Below, piece after piece: positions 49,394 through 58,727 of a DNA stretch of 64,000 nt. The notes beneath the pieces are model-generated. The model was not told the DNA's origin. It saw only the letters and a program-made list of their open reading frames with translations, and searched no databases. Within the stretch, counting starts at the first letter, position 1. Every line of letters begins with the position of its first letter. Both the position numbers and the translations under genes were made by a program. This stretch comes from JAKOWB01 sp038363005 (GTDB lineage Bacteria; Pseudomonadota; Alphaproteobacteria; Kiloniellales; JACOMY01): NCBI GenBank assembly GCA_038363005.1, contig JBBQBI010000007.1, positions 156,744-220,743 of the forward strand, in the 5' to 3' direction.

Positions 49394-50797
49394 GTGGTGG
49401 CGATTAGACGCGCAGGCAGGGGCGCGACGTTGGCGCTGGGTCTGCTGCTGGTCGCTCTGGCGTGGGGCGCCGGGCCGGCACGGGCGCAGACCCTGGCCGA
49501 AGCCCTGGCCAGCGCCTACGAAACCAACCCGACCCTGCTGGCCGCCCGGGCCGAGTTGCGTGCGGTCAACGAAGGTGTGCCACAGGCCCTGGCGGGTTGG
49601 CGTCCCACTGTGGTGCTGGAGGGCTCGATCGGCGGCGCCGAACGGCGGTCGGAGAACGGCGGCGTCGGCTCCGACGGTGGCGATCCCAGTTGGCAGGGCA
49701 CGGTCCCCAAGGAAGCGCAGCTCAGCCTGTCGCAGCCGATCTACCGCGGCGGCCGGACCAAGGCGCAGGTGGAAAGCGCGGTGGCGCTGGTCGATGCCCA
49801 GCGCGCCTTGCTGCAGGATACCGAACAGCGCGTGCTGCTGGCGGTGGTACAGGCCTATATCGACGTCTGGCGTGACCAGGCCGTGCTGGAGCTGCGTCGC
49901 GCCAACGAGGAGCGGCTGCGCCGCCAGCGCTCGGCCGCGCTCGATCGCTTCAACGTCGGCGAAATCACCCGCACCGACGTGGCGCAGGCGGAAAGCCGCC
50001 TGGCCGGCGCCACGGCCGACCGCGTCGCCGCCGAGGGCCAGCTGGAAATCTCCAAGGCCATCTTCCGCCAGGTCAGCGGCCTGGAGCCAAAGTCCATCAC
50101 CCAGGCGCCGCCGATCATCGGCTTGCCGCCGACCCTGGCGCAGGCGATCGAGCTGGCGCTGGCGAACGACCCGACCGTCGTCGCCTCGCGCTACCTGGAG
50201 AACTCCGCCCTGGCCGACGTGCGCGAACGCTTGGGCCGCCTGCTGCCCGAGGTCTCCATCATCGGCATCCTGTCCTATACCGAGGACCAGACCTTCCGCG
50301 ACAGCTCGACCGCGGCGGCGCAGATCCTGGCCCAGGTGTCGGTGCCGATCTATCAGGCCGGCACCCCCAACAGCCAGGTGCGCCAAGCCAAGCAGGTCGC
50401 CAGCCAGCGCCGCCTGGAAACCAGCGAGGCCATGCGGTCGGCCGAGGAAGACGTGGTCGAATCCTGGCAGACGCTGGTCACCACGCGGGCGCAGATCGTG
50501 TCCTTCCAGGCCCAGGTGAAAGCGGCGCAGGTCGCCCTCGACGGCGTGATCCAGGAAAACACCGTTGGCGCCCGTACCGTGCTCGACATCCTGGATGCCG
50601 AGCAGGAGGTGCTGAACGCGCAGGTCAGCCTGGTGCGCTCGCAGCGTGACGAGGTGGTGGCCTCCTACCGGGTGGCCAACGCCATCGGCCGCCTGACCGC
50701 GGCGACCTTGAACCTGCCGGTGACGATCTATGATCCGAAGGTCGACTACGACGCCGTGGCCGACGCCTGGTTCACGCTCGACGCGCCGGGCGACTGA
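49394..50797 (+). CDS. tolC: TolC-family outer membrane channel protein
   Basis: 467 aa from GTG, with GGGGAAGGAT upstream. Signal peptide VVAIRRAGRGATLALGLLLVALAWGAGPARA (cleavage near residue 32). The mature protein starts QTLAEALASAYETNPTLLAARAELRA, and has two repeated coiled-coil/beta halves (LAQAIELALANDPTVVASRY begins the second) as in TolC. It forms the outer-membrane exit duct for efflux pumps and type I secretion. No inner-membrane partner is nearby. Confidence 0.94.
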   Translation: MVAIRRAGRGATLALGLLLVALAWGAGPARAQTLAEALASAYETNPTLLAARAELRAVNEGVPQALAGWRPTVVLEGSIGGAERRSENGGVGSDGGDPSWQGTVPKEAQLSLSQPIYRGGRTKAQVESAVALVDAQRALLQDTEQRVLLAVVQAYIDVWRDQAVLELRRANEERLRRQRSAALDRFNVGEITRTDVAQAESRLAGATADRVAAEGQLEISKAIFRQVSGLEPKSITQAPPIIGLPPTLAQAIELALANDPTVVASRYLENSALADVRERLGRLLPEVSIIGILSYTEDQTFRDSSTAAAQILAQVSVPIYQAGTPNSQVRQAKQVASQRRLETSEAMRSAEEDVVESWQTLVTTRAQIVSFQAQVKAAQVALDGVIQENTVGARTVLDILDAEQEVLNAQVSLVRSQRDEVVASYRVANAIGRLTAATLNLPVTIYDPKVDYDAVADAWFTLDAPGD

Positions 50798-50927
50798 CGC
50801 CGGCGACCGACTTTCGGGCCGCTGGGTCGTCAATCGGCTAGGCCGGACGCGAGAAACGGCATGACAAGGCGCGCAGCCGTGGCATACCTTCGATTCTGTC
50901 CACAGATTCAAAGGCAAGGCAAAGACC

Positions 50928-51731
50928 ATGCCAGCACCGCAACCGCCGCGCGAGCCATCGATGGAGGAGATCCTCGCCTCCATCCGCCGCATCATTGCCG
51001 AGGACGGCCCCAATCCTGAGGTCGGCCGCCCCGGTGGCGCGTCTGTATCGGCCAACGGGCCGGCCGCGGCGCCAGTTGCCGGCAACGGCCCCGCCGCGTC
51101 GGCCGGCCGCGATGACGCCGACGGCACGGAGGCGGGCGAGGTGCTGGACCTCACGGAGATGGTTGAGGACTCCGACGCGGCGCCGGTCGAGCCGCTGGAG
51201 CTGACCGAACTGGAGGAGGTTCCGGCGCCGATCGCCAGCCAGGCGTCACCCACCAGCCCCGTGACGCCGACGCCCTTCACCGCCAGTCCCGTCGTGGCAC
51301 CGGCACCCGAGCCGCCGGTCGCAGTGCCGGAGGTGGTGCGCCGCGCCGCGCCCGCCGCGCCACCCGCGCCGCCGCCGGCACCGATCGCCAAGGCGCCGGT
51401 ACCGGCCCCGGCGGCCGGCCCGGCGTCGCCGCCGGTTGCCGCGCCGCCGCCGGCCGCGGCGGCGCCGGTCCCGCCGCCGCGACCGCCCGCCGAGCTGGTG
51501 ACGCCGCGCACCCAGGATCAGGCCGCCGCGACCCTGGGCGACCTGGTTAAGAGCGTGCGGCAGGAGAAGCAGCGCAGCCAGCCGCCGCAGCGCAGCCCGC
51601 TCGAAGGCCTGGTGCTGGAAGCCCTGCGGCCCTCGCTGAAGGCGTGGCTGGAGCAGAACCTGGCGCCGCTGGTCGAACGCGTGGTGCGCGAAGAGGTGCG
51701 TCGCCTGACACGGCGCGTCGAAGACCAGTAG
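50928..51731 (+). CDS. popZ: PopZ-like polar organising protein (DUF2497)
   Basis: 267 aa. The N-terminal helix PSMEEILASIRRIIAED (residues 10-26), a long Pro/Ala-rich disordered centre (APAAPPAPPPAPIAKAPV), and the C-terminal oligomerisation region LEGLVLEALRPSLKAWLEQNLAPLVERVVREEVRRLTRR match PopZ. It forms a polar scaffold that captures the chromosome origin and other factors. Location directly before valS is shared with other alphaproteobacteria. Confidence 0.93.
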   Translation: MPAPQPPREPSMEEILASIRRIIAEDGPNPEVGRPGGASVSANGPAAAPVAGNGPAASAGRDDADGTEAGEVLDLTEMVEDSDAAPVEPLELTELEEVPAPIASQASPTSPVTPTPFTASPVVAPAPEPPVAVPEVVRRAAPAAPPAPPPAPIAKAPVPAPAAGPASPPVAAPPPAAAAPVPPPRPPAELVTPRTQDQAAATLGDLVKSVRQEKQRSQPPQRSPLEGLVLEALRPSLKAWLEQNLAPLVERVVREEVRRLTRRVEDQ

Positions 51732-51857
51732 GGCCGGGCAGCGGGGGCGGGACCTCCGCCGCCGCCTGCGGCCGTCGGTCTTGACCGCGGGCGCCTCCGT
51801 CCGCCATCTAGGGGCGGCATCCCGACAGCACACCCTTGCGAAGGATTGAAGCCAGCT

Positions 51858-54518
51858 ATGCTGGACAAGAGCTATCAGCCGTCCGCGGTGGAAGAGCGCA
51901 TCTACCGAACCTGGGAGGCCAGTGGCGCCTTCGCCGCGCAGCCCGACAGCAATGCGCCCGGTGGTCGCTTCGCGGTGATGATCCCGCCGCCCAACGTCAC
52001 CGGCAGCCTGCACATCGGCCACGCGCTGAACAACACCATGCAGGACACCCTGGCGCGCTTCAATCGCATGCAGGGCAGGGACGTGCTGTGGCAGCCCGGC
52101 ATGGACCACGCCGGCATCGCCACCCAGATGGTGGTGGAGCGCCAGCTTGAAACCGCCGGCCAGAAGCGCCGCGACATGGGACGTGAGGCTTTCGTCGCCA
52201 AAGTCTGGGAATGGAAGGCGGAGAGCGGCGGCACCATCCTGCAGCAGCTGCGTCGCCTCGGTGCCTCGGCCGACTGGGCGCGTGAGCGCTTCACCATGGA
52301 CGAGGGGCTGTCGCTGGCGGTGCGCACCGTCTTCGTGCGGCTGCACAAGGAAGGCCTGATCTACAAGGACCAGCGGCTGGTCAACTGGGACCCCAAGCTG
52401 CAGACCGCGATCTCCGACCTCGAGGTGCAGCAGAAGGAGCTGCGCGGCAACCTCTGGCACTTCCGCTATCCCATCGAGGGGCAGGAGGGCCGCTTCATCG
52501 TGGTCGCCACGACGCGGCCGGAAACCATGCTGGGCGATACCGCCGTGGCGGTGCACCCCGACGACGAACGCTACCGCGACCTGGTGGGCAAGTGCGCCAT
52601 CCTGCCGCTGGTCGGTCGGCGGATCCCTATCGTGGCCGACGACTACGCCGATCCCAAGACCGGCTCCGGCGCGGTGAAGATCACTCCGGCGCACGACTTC
52701 AACGACTTCGAGGTCGGCCGTCGCCATAACCTGGAGATGATCAACATCCTCGACGCCACGGCGCACCTGACCGACGCCGTGCCGGCGCCCTATCGCGGGC
52801 TCGACCGCTTCGAGGCGCGCAAGCGCGTGGTGGCCGCCATCGAGGCACTGGGCCTGTTGGAGAAGATCGAGCCGCACACCCACAAGGTGCCGCACGGCGA
52901 TCGCGGCGGCGTGCCGGTGGAGCCCTGGCTGACCGAGCAGTGGTACGCCGACGCCAAGACCTTGGCCGAGCCCTGCATCAAGGCGGTCGAGGACGGCCGC
53001 ATGGTGTTCCACCCCAAGCAGTGGGAAAACACCTACTTCGAGTGGATGCGCAACATCCAGCCGTGGTGTATCTCGCGCCAGCTCTGGTGGGGCCATCAGA
53101 TCCCGGCCTGGTACGGGCCCGACCGCGCCGTCTTCGTCGAGATGACCGAGGCAGCCGCGCAGGCGGCGGCGCACAAGCACTACGGCCATGACGTCGCGCT
53201 GGAGCGCGACCCCGACGTGCTCGACACCTGGTTCTCCTCGGCGCTCTGGCCCTTCTCGACCCTGGGCTGGCCGTCAGACGACGCCAAGGTGAAGCGCGAC
53301 CTGGAGCTCTACTATCCCGGCAGCGTGCTGATCACCGGCTTCGACATTATCTTCTTCTGGGTCGCCCGGATGATGATGATGGGGCAGCACTTCATGGGCG
53401 AGGTGCCCTTCAAGGACATCGTCATCCACGGCCTGGTGCGCGACGCCAGCGGCCAGAAGATGTCGAAGTCCAAGGGCAACACGCTGGACCCGCTGGAGCT
53501 GATGAACGAGTACGGCACCGACGCCGTGCGCTTCGGCCTGCTGGCGATGGCCGCGCCGGGCCGCGACATCAAGCTGTCGCCGCAGCGCCTGGAGGGCTTC
53601 CGCAACTTCGTCACCAAGATCTGGAATGCCGCGCGCTTCGCGGAAATGAACGAGGCGGCGCCGGTCGCCGGCTTCGATCCGGCCAAGGTGCAGGGCACGG
53701 TGAACCGCTGGATCGTCGGTAAGACGGTGGCGGCCGAGGCGGCACTGCTGCGGGCCTTGGGCGCCTATCGCTTCGACGAGGCGGCCAACGGCCTCTATCA
53801 CTTCGTCTGGGATCAGTTTTGCGACTGGTACATCGAGCTGGCCAAGCCGCTGCTGCTCGATCCGGCGCAGCAGGCCGAGACCCGCGCCACCCTGGCCTGG
53901 GCCATCGAGCAGCTGTTGCGGCTACTGCATCCGCTGATGCCCTTCCTGACCGAGGAGCTGTGGGACAAGCTGGGCTATGCGACGCACGGCCTGCTGATCA
54001 AGGAGCGCCTGCCGGAGTTGCCGGCGGCGCTGCGCGATCCGGCCGCCGATGCCGAGATCGACTGGCTGATCCGCCTGATCGGCGAGGTGCGTGCGCTGCG
54101 CGCCGAGATGAACCTGCCGGCCGGCGGCAAGCTGACCCTGCTGCTGAGTGGCGCGAACGCCACGACGCAGGCGCGCGTCGCCACGCATGGCGAGGTGATC
54201 AAGCGCCTGGCGCGGCTGGAGCGCTTCGAGGCCATCGCCGGCGAGCCGCCGAAGGGCTCTGCCCAGTTCGTGCTGGACGAGGCCACGGCGGCGCTGCCGC
54301 TGGACGGCGTGATCGACCTGGACGCCGAGCGCGCCCGCCTGCGCAAGGAGGTCGCCCGCCTGGGCGACGAGATTACCAAGGTGGAGCGCAAGCTGGGCAA
54401 TGCCGACTTCGTCGCCAAGGCACCGGCCGAGGTGGTCGAGGAGAACCAGGAGCGCCTGGCCAGCTTCGTCGAACTGAAGGCGAAAACGGATGGCGCGTTG
54501 CTGAGGTTGGGCAGCTAG
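51858..54518 (+). CDS. valS: valyl-tRNA synthetase
   Basis: 886 aa, class I synthetase. HIGH-type motif PPNVTGSLHIGHALNNT (HIGH at residues 52-55), the editing domain with TTRPETMLGDTAVAVHPDD, and KMSKS at about residues 534-538 (GQKMSKSKGNTLDP). The C-terminal coiled-coil tRNA-binding arm is RARLRKEVARLGDEITKVERKL. GAAGG lies upstream of ATG 51858; TTG 51846 is a less likely start. Confidence 0.97.
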   Translation: MLDKSYQPSAVEERIYRTWEASGAFAAQPDSNAPGGRFAVMIPPPNVTGSLHIGHALNNTMQDTLARFNRMQGRDVLWQPGMDHAGIATQMVVERQLETAGQKRRDMGREAFVAKVWEWKAESGGTILQQLRRLGASADWARERFTMDEGLSLAVRTVFVRLHKEGLIYKDQRLVNWDPKLQTAISDLEVQQKELRGNLWHFRYPIEGQEGRFIVVATTRPETMLGDTAVAVHPDDERYRDLVGKCAILPLVGRRIPIVADDYADPKTGSGAVKITPAHDFNDFEVGRRHNLEMINILDATAHLTDAVPAPYRGLDRFEARKRVVAAIEALGLLEKIEPHTHKVPHGDRGGVPVEPWLTEQWYADAKTLAEPCIKAVEDGRMVFHPKQWENTYFEWMRNIQPWCISRQLWWGHQIPAWYGPDRAVFVEMTEAAAQAAAHKHYGHDVALERDPDVLDTWFSSALWPFSTLGWPSDDAKVKRDLELYYPGSVLITGFDIIFFWVARMMMMGQHFMGEVPFKDIVIHGLVRDASGQKMSKSKGNTLDPLELMNEYGTDAVRFGLLAMAAPGRDIKLSPQRLEGFRNFVTKIWNAARFAEMNEAAPVAGFDPAKVQGTVNRWIVGKTVAAEAALLRALGAYRFDEAANGLYHFVWDQFCDWYIELAKPLLLDPAQQAETRATLAWAIEQLLRLLHPLMPFLTEELWDKLGYATHGLLIKERLPELPAALRDPAADAEIDWLIRLIGEVRALRAEMNLPAGGKLTLLLSGANATTQARVATHGEVIKRLARLERFEAIAGEPPKGSAQFVLDEATAALPLDGVIDLDAERARLRKEVARLGDEITKVERKLGNADFVAKAPAEVVEENQERLASFVELKAKTDGALLRLGS

Positions 54519-54525
54519 CGCGAGT

Positions 54526-54981
54526 CTAAAGCAGCGCTTCGGTCGCCGCCGCCAGGCGCTGCGCCAGCTCCGGCGACAGTCGTTGGGCGAGCTGCGCGTG
54601 GGCCGTGCGCCAGACGGGAATCGCGGCCTCGAGACGGCGGGCGCCGGTCTCAGTCAGCCAGACCGCGCGGCGCCGCAGGTCGCTTTCCACCACGGCGATC
54701 TCGATCAGTCCGGCGGCTTCCAGCGTGCGCAGGTTGCGCGACAGCGTCGACTGCTCCAGGCCGCTGCGCAGCGCCAGGGCACCCAGCGTGTCGTCCTCGA
54801 TCACCGCGATCTGCGCCATCAGTCCTAGCTGCGCGCCCGACAGCCCAAGCCCCGCCAGCGAATGGTCGAGGAACTGGGTGATGCGCCGTGCCGCCAGCCG
54901 GCTGTTCCAGCCGGCGCAGCTTTCCACCAGGGCGCGGGCGTCGGTGCGCAAGGTCTTTCGCGGTTGCTTCGGGCTTTTCAT
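54526..54981 (-). CDS. MarR-family transcriptional regulator
   Basis: About 151 aa from ATG 54981 (an ATG at 54999 would add six residues but lies inside the palindrome). The winged-helix region DDTLGALALRSGLEQSTLSRNLRTLEAAGLIEI is followed by the wing VVESDLRRRAVWLTETGARRLEAA. It is divergent from the CysK-like gene with a 45-base gap. The gap carries the palindrome TACATT-A-AATGTA at 54995-55007, so it probably represses both itself and its neighbour. Confidence 0.9.
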   Translation of the reverse strand: MKSPKQPRKTLRTDARALVESCAGWNSRLAARRITQFLDHSLAGLGLSGAQLGLMAQIAVIEDDTLGALALRSGLEQSTLSRNLRTLEAAGLIEIAVVESDLRRRAVWLTETGARRLEAAIPVWRTAHAQLAQRLSPELAQRLAAATEALL

Positions 54982-54994
54982 AGTTATATGCGTA

Positions 54995-55007
54995 TACATT
55001 AAATGTA
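54995..55007. promoter_or_regulatory. palindromic operator for the divergent MarR/CysK-like pair
   Basis: TACATT-A-AATGTA is a 13-base inverted repeat between the two divergent starts, flanked on the left by the A/T-rich TAGTTATATGCGTATAC. This matches the usual position of a MarR autoregulatory site. Confidence 0.6.
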
Positions 55008-55026
55008 ACTACATGGAAAGCCCGCC

Positions 55027-55965
55027 ATGCCCGCGATTCCGAGCCTCGATCGCCAGGCCAGCATCCTGCAGTGCATCGGCAACACCACGCTGCTGCCGCT
55101 GCGCAGGCTGGTCCCCAGCACCTCCGCCCGCATCCTGCTGAAGCTGGAGAGCGAGAACCCCACCGGCAGCATGAAGGACCGCATGGCCTTGGCGATGGTC
55201 GAGGCGGCGGAGGCCGATGGGCGCCTGCAACCGGGCGGCACGGTGGTGGAATACACCGGCGGCAGCACCGGCGTGTCGCTGGCCCTGGTCTGCGCGGTCA
55301 AGGGCTATCGGCTACAGATCGTGACGTCGGATGCCTTCGCGCGCGAGAAGCTCGACCACATGCGGCTGCTTGGCGCCGAACTCGAGGTGCTGCTGAGCGA
55401 GGGCGGCGGCATGACCGGCAAGTTGACCCGCGACATGGTGGAGGCGGCGCGACGCATCACACAACGCACCGGTGGCTTCTGGACCGACCAGCTCAACAAC
55501 CGGGACCAGCTCGTCGCCTATCACCGGCTGGCGGCGGAGATCTGGTCGCAGACCGATGGCCAGGTCGACGGCTTCGTGCAGAGCGTCGGCACGGCGGCCT
55601 CGCTGCGTGGCACTGGCGAGGCACTGCGGCGCTACAAGGCCGAGATCCAGGTGGTCGCCGTCGAGCCCGCCGAATCGGCGGTGCTGTCAGGCGAGGCGAG
55701 CGGCGCGCACAGGATCGACGGCATCGGTGCCGGCTTCGTCGTGCCGCTCTGGCAGCCTTCGGTCGCCGACCGTATCGAACCGGTCTCGACCGCGGAGGCG
55801 CAGGCCATGGCGCAGCGCCTGGCGCGGGAGGAGGGGCTTTTCGCCGGCACCTCGACCGGCGCCAACGTGGTCGCTGCCCTGCGCCTGGCCGCGCGGATGG
55901 GGCCGGAAGCCACGCTGGTGACGGTGATGTGCGACACCGGGATGAAGTATCTCAGCAAGCACTAG
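55027..55965 (+). CDS. cysteine synthase family PLP enzyme, substrate uncertain
   Basis: 312 aa. CIGNTTLLPLRRL opens the domain; PTGSMKDRMAL carries the PLP lysine (K50). The phosphate-proximal loop reads EYTGGSTGVSLAL, so the Asn of the canonical SGNTG that contacts the PLP ring is replaced by Ser. FVQSVGTAASLRGTGEAL replaces the usual GSGGT loop. This suggests it may not be an O-acetylserine sulfhydrylase. It diverges from the MarR gene, which probably controls it, and ends in a 4-base overlap with the TetR gene. Confidence 0.85.
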   Translation: MPAIPSLDRQASILQCIGNTTLLPLRRLVPSTSARILLKLESENPTGSMKDRMALAMVEAAEADGRLQPGGTVVEYTGGSTGVSLALVCAVKGYRLQIVTSDAFAREKLDHMRLLGAELEVLLSEGGGMTGKLTRDMVEAARRITQRTGGFWTDQLNNRDQLVAYHRLAAEIWSQTDGQVDGFVQSVGTAASLRGTGEALRRYKAEIQVVAVEPAESAVLSGEASGAHRIDGIGAGFVVPLWQPSVADRIEPVSTAEAQAMAQRLAREEGLFAGTSTGANVVAALRLAARMGPEATLVTVMCDTGMKYLSKH

Positions 55966-56552
55966 GTGCCGATGCGGTCCGGCAGCGGATCGGCCAGCAG
56001 CCGCAGCGCCGCGGCCTTGGCTGCCTCCAGATAGCCGCGCTCACCCTGCACCAAGAGCAGCAGCATGCAGCCCTCCAGCAGCAGCTGCAGCTGGCGCGCT
56101 TTCACCGCCACGTCGTGCAGGCCGCGCGCGGCCAGGGCCTCGGCCAGCCAGGCCTCCACCGCCGCCTTGTGGCGACGCGCCAGCAGGCGGGCTGGATGGC
56201 CGGGCAGGTCGGCCAGCTCCATCGCCAGGCGGGTGAAGCCCGGGCCCTCCCAACCTGGCTGGCTGGACCAGCGCGCCAGGCCATCGAACAGCTGCTGGAC
56301 CAGGCCGGCAGCGTCGCTGCCGGGCGCCGCCCCCCAGACCCGGAGGCGGGCCATCGCCAGGTCGCCCTGGCGCTGCATCACCGCCGCCAGCAGGTCGTCC
56401 TTGCTGCGCAGGTGGTCGTAGAGCGTGCGTTTGCTCAGGCCGGCGGCGGTGGCGATCTCGTCGACTCCGACGCGATGGAAGCCCTTGCGGTAGAACAGGC
56501 CATAGGCCGCCGTCAGGATCTTCTCGCGGGTCGCCGCGCGGCTGCCGCGCAT
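55962..56552 (-). CDS. TetR/AcrR-family transcriptional regulator
   Basis: 196 aa. N-terminal HTH: REKILTAAYGLFYRKGFHRVGVDEIATAAGLSKRTLYDHLRSKDDLL (residues 8-54). The rest is a helical ligand domain typical of the family. It diverges from the enolase-superfamily gene with a 104-base gap, which it may control. Its 3' end overlaps the CysK-like gene. Confidence 0.92.
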   Translation of the reverse strand: MRGSRAATREKILTAAYGLFYRKGFHRVGVDEIATAAGLSKRTLYDHLRSKDDLLAAVMQRQGDLAMARLRVWGAAPGSDAAGLVQQLFDGLARWSSQPGWEGPGFTRLAMELADLPGHPARLLARRHKAAVEAWLAEALAARGLHDVAVKARQLQLLLEGCMLLLLVQGERGYLEAAKAAALRLLADPLPDRIGT

Positions 56553-56656
56553 GGGCCGTCTCCTGCCCTTGGGGCACAGGACTTTCGCTTCACCGACCAG
56601 TGAGTGTAACGCCGCGGCGGTCGCGTGGAGAATGCGCTCCGTCCAGGAGGATCGCC

Positions 56657-57736
56657 ATGACCGCCATGCTGACGCTGAAATCCATCGAAGCCCGTCCCGT
56701 CATCGCGCCGCTATCGCGGCCGCTGCGCACCGCCGTAGGGACGATCCCGGCCGCGCCGCTGGTGCTGGTCGACCTGCGGACCAACGAGGGCGTGGTCGGC
56801 CGTGCCTACCTCTTTGCCTACACGCCGCCGGTGGCGGGACCCCTGGCGCAGCTCCTGCGCTCCATCGGCGAAGAGCTGGCCGGCCGTCCCCTGGTGCCGC
56901 TGGAACTCTACCGTCATCTCGATAAGCGCTTCCGCCTGCTCGGCACCCAGGGCCTGGTCGGCATGGCGATCGGCGGCTTCGACATGGCGGTGTGGGACGC
57001 GCTGGCGCGGGCCGCCGAGCTGCCGCTGGCGACGCTGCTGGGCGGCGCGCCAAGGGCCCTGCCGGCCTATGACAGCTATGGCATGGTCGATCCCGTGGCC
57101 GACGCCGCGGCGCTGCGCGGCAGCGTCGAGAGCGGCTTCCAGGCGATCAAGATCAAGCTGGGCGGCGCGCCGCTGGCGCGCGACGTGGAGATCGTCTCCG
57201 GCGTGCGCCAGGTGATCGGGCCGGCGACCACGCTGATGGTCGACTACAACCAGTCACTTGGCCCGGCCGAGGCGCGGCGGCGCATCGCCGCTATCGCGCC
57301 CCACGACATCGCCTGGGTCGAAGAGCCGGTGGCCAACGAGGACCTGCAGGGCCATGCCCGGGTGCGCGCCGGCTCGCCCATTCCGATCCAGACCGGCGAG
57401 AACTGGTGGTTCCCGCGCGGCATGGCGGAGTCCGTCGCAGCCGGTGCCAGCGATTTGGCGATGCTGGACGTGATGAAGATCGGCGGCGTCACCGGCTGGC
57501 TGGCCGCCGCGGCGCAGGCCGAGGCTGCCGGCCTGCCGGTCTCCAGTCACCTCTTCGTCGAGACCAGCGCCCACCTGCTACCGGTCACGCCGACGGCGCA
57601 GTGGCTGGAGTGGCTGGACTGCGCCTCGGCCGTGCTGCGCAATCCGCTGCGGCCGGAGCGCGGCATGGTCACGGCGCGCGGCCCCGGCCTGGGCCTGGAA
57701 TGGGACGAGGTGGCGGTGAAGCGGCTGGCCGCCTAG
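56657..57736 (+). CDS. mandelate racemase / muconate lactonizing enzyme family protein
   Basis: 359 aa, enolase superfamily. The catalytic KIKLG (K165, K167) is intact, and the metal ligands are in LMVDYNQS (Asp), WVEEP (Glu) and IQTGENWW (Glu). A His-rich SSHLFVETSAHLLP supplies the general base. The MR-type pattern suggests acid-sugar dehydration or racemisation. AGGAGG lies seven bases before the ATG, which sets the start over upstream codons. It is divergent from TetR. Confidence 0.9.
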   Translation: MTAMLTLKSIEARPVIAPLSRPLRTAVGTIPAAPLVLVDLRTNEGVVGRAYLFAYTPPVAGPLAQLLRSIGEELAGRPLVPLELYRHLDKRFRLLGTQGLVGMAIGGFDMAVWDALARAAELPLATLLGGAPRALPAYDSYGMVDPVADAAALRGSVESGFQAIKIKLGGAPLARDVEIVSGVRQVIGPATTLMVDYNQSLGPAEARRRIAAIAPHDIAWVEEPVANEDLQGHARVRAGSPIPIQTGENWWFPRGMAESVAAGASDLAMLDVMKIGGVTGWLAAAAQAEAAGLPVSSHLFVETSAHLLPVTPTAQWLEWLDCASAVLRNPLRPERGMVTARGPGLGLEWDEVAVKRLAA

Positions 57737-58596
57737 GTTGCCTGGCTGACCGGCGCGAAGCGCTGCGCGCGCTTCTTCTTCTGCGCCCGGACGCGCGGCA
57801 CGGCGATCATGGTCACCGCCAGCCCGGCGATCAGCACCCAGTAGGCCGGCCTGAGGCCATGCGCGAACTTCAGGTTGGCGGCTAGCACACGGGTCGGGTC
57901 GATGCCGTTCGACCACCAGACCACGCCGGCTTCCAGCCCGGCGGTGAGCAGGCCGGCGAGGAGGGCGAGGCCCAGCAGCACCGGCCAGGACTTGGCGCGA
58001 TCGGCGCCGGCGGTCCAATTCACCACGCGCCAGGCCATAAGCCAGAGCAGCAGGCCGCCCATGATCGTGGGCTCGCGGATATCGAGCTTGGACTGCAGGA
58101 AGAAGTGGATGGCTGCCAGCAGGGCCGCCAGGTAGGCCAGGCGGTGCAGCAGTGCCCAGCGCTTGCCGCCCAGCCGCTTGACCATGCCATCGGTCGAGGT
58201 CGAGGCCAGGGTCAGCAGGATCAGCAGCGCGACGAATCCGATGGTCAGGTAGATACGCAGCCAGATCTCGCTCACCACCTTGCCCAGGTCGAAGGCCATG
58301 TCGGCGGTGTAGCCCAACAGATGCAGGCCGGCGTAACAGGCTGCGGCGACGCCGATCATGCGGCGTACCAGGACCAGCTTCGGCCAGGCCAGGGTGGAGC
58401 GCAGCGGCGTCAGCGCCAGCGAGACGAACAGCAGCCGGATGGTCCAGAGGCCGCTCTCCAGCACCATGGCGTGCAGCCAGCGCGGATCCTGCAGCCCGAC
58501 CTGGGCGATGAAGCCCAGCGGGACGAACAGCAGGACGAAGATCGTCAGCTTGAAGGGCGCCAGGCGCCCAGCGCGGTCATGCCATGGCCAGTTCAT
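57733..58596 (-). CDS. msrQ: MsrQ/YedZ-type heme-binding membrane subunit of methionine-sulfoxide reductase
   Basis: 287 aa, about six membrane helices. The ferric-reductase-like core has the heme His in CYAGLHLLGY and LLHRLAYLAALLAAIHFFLQSK. The last 90 residues extend beyond the YedZ core with two more helices (ending AQKKKRAQRF). MsrQ passes electrons from quinols to the periplasmic molybdenum enzyme MsrP, which is not in this window. Confidence 0.9.
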   Translation of the reverse strand: MNWPWHDRAGRLAPFKLTIFVLLFVPLGFIAQVGLQDPRWLHAMVLESGLWTIRLLFVSLALTPLRSTLAWPKLVLVRRMIGVAAACYAGLHLLGYTADMAFDLGKVVSEIWLRIYLTIGFVALLILLTLASTSTDGMVKRLGGKRWALLHRLAYLAALLAAIHFFLQSKLDIREPTIMGGLLLWLMAWRVVNWTAGADRAKSWPVLLGLALLAGLLTAGLEAGVVWWSNGIDPTRVLAANLKFAHGLRPAYWVLIAGLAVTMIAVPRVRAQKKKRAQRFAPVSQAT

Positions 58597-58727
58597 GCGT
58601 GGGGATATAGAGGCTCCCCCCGACGCTGCCTAGCGTCTCTCGCGGCCTCGTGAGCAAGCGTGCGGGCATGGAATCGATGACACAGACGTGGCTGTGCCGG
58701 GAGCTGGCGCCAGCCTAGCCTGCCCGG

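Noticed and set aside
49322..51511. 729-codon open frame antisense to tolC and popZ
   Set aside because: Ala/Gly/Thr low-complexity product that covers two clear genes with signal peptide and family motifs on the plus strand.
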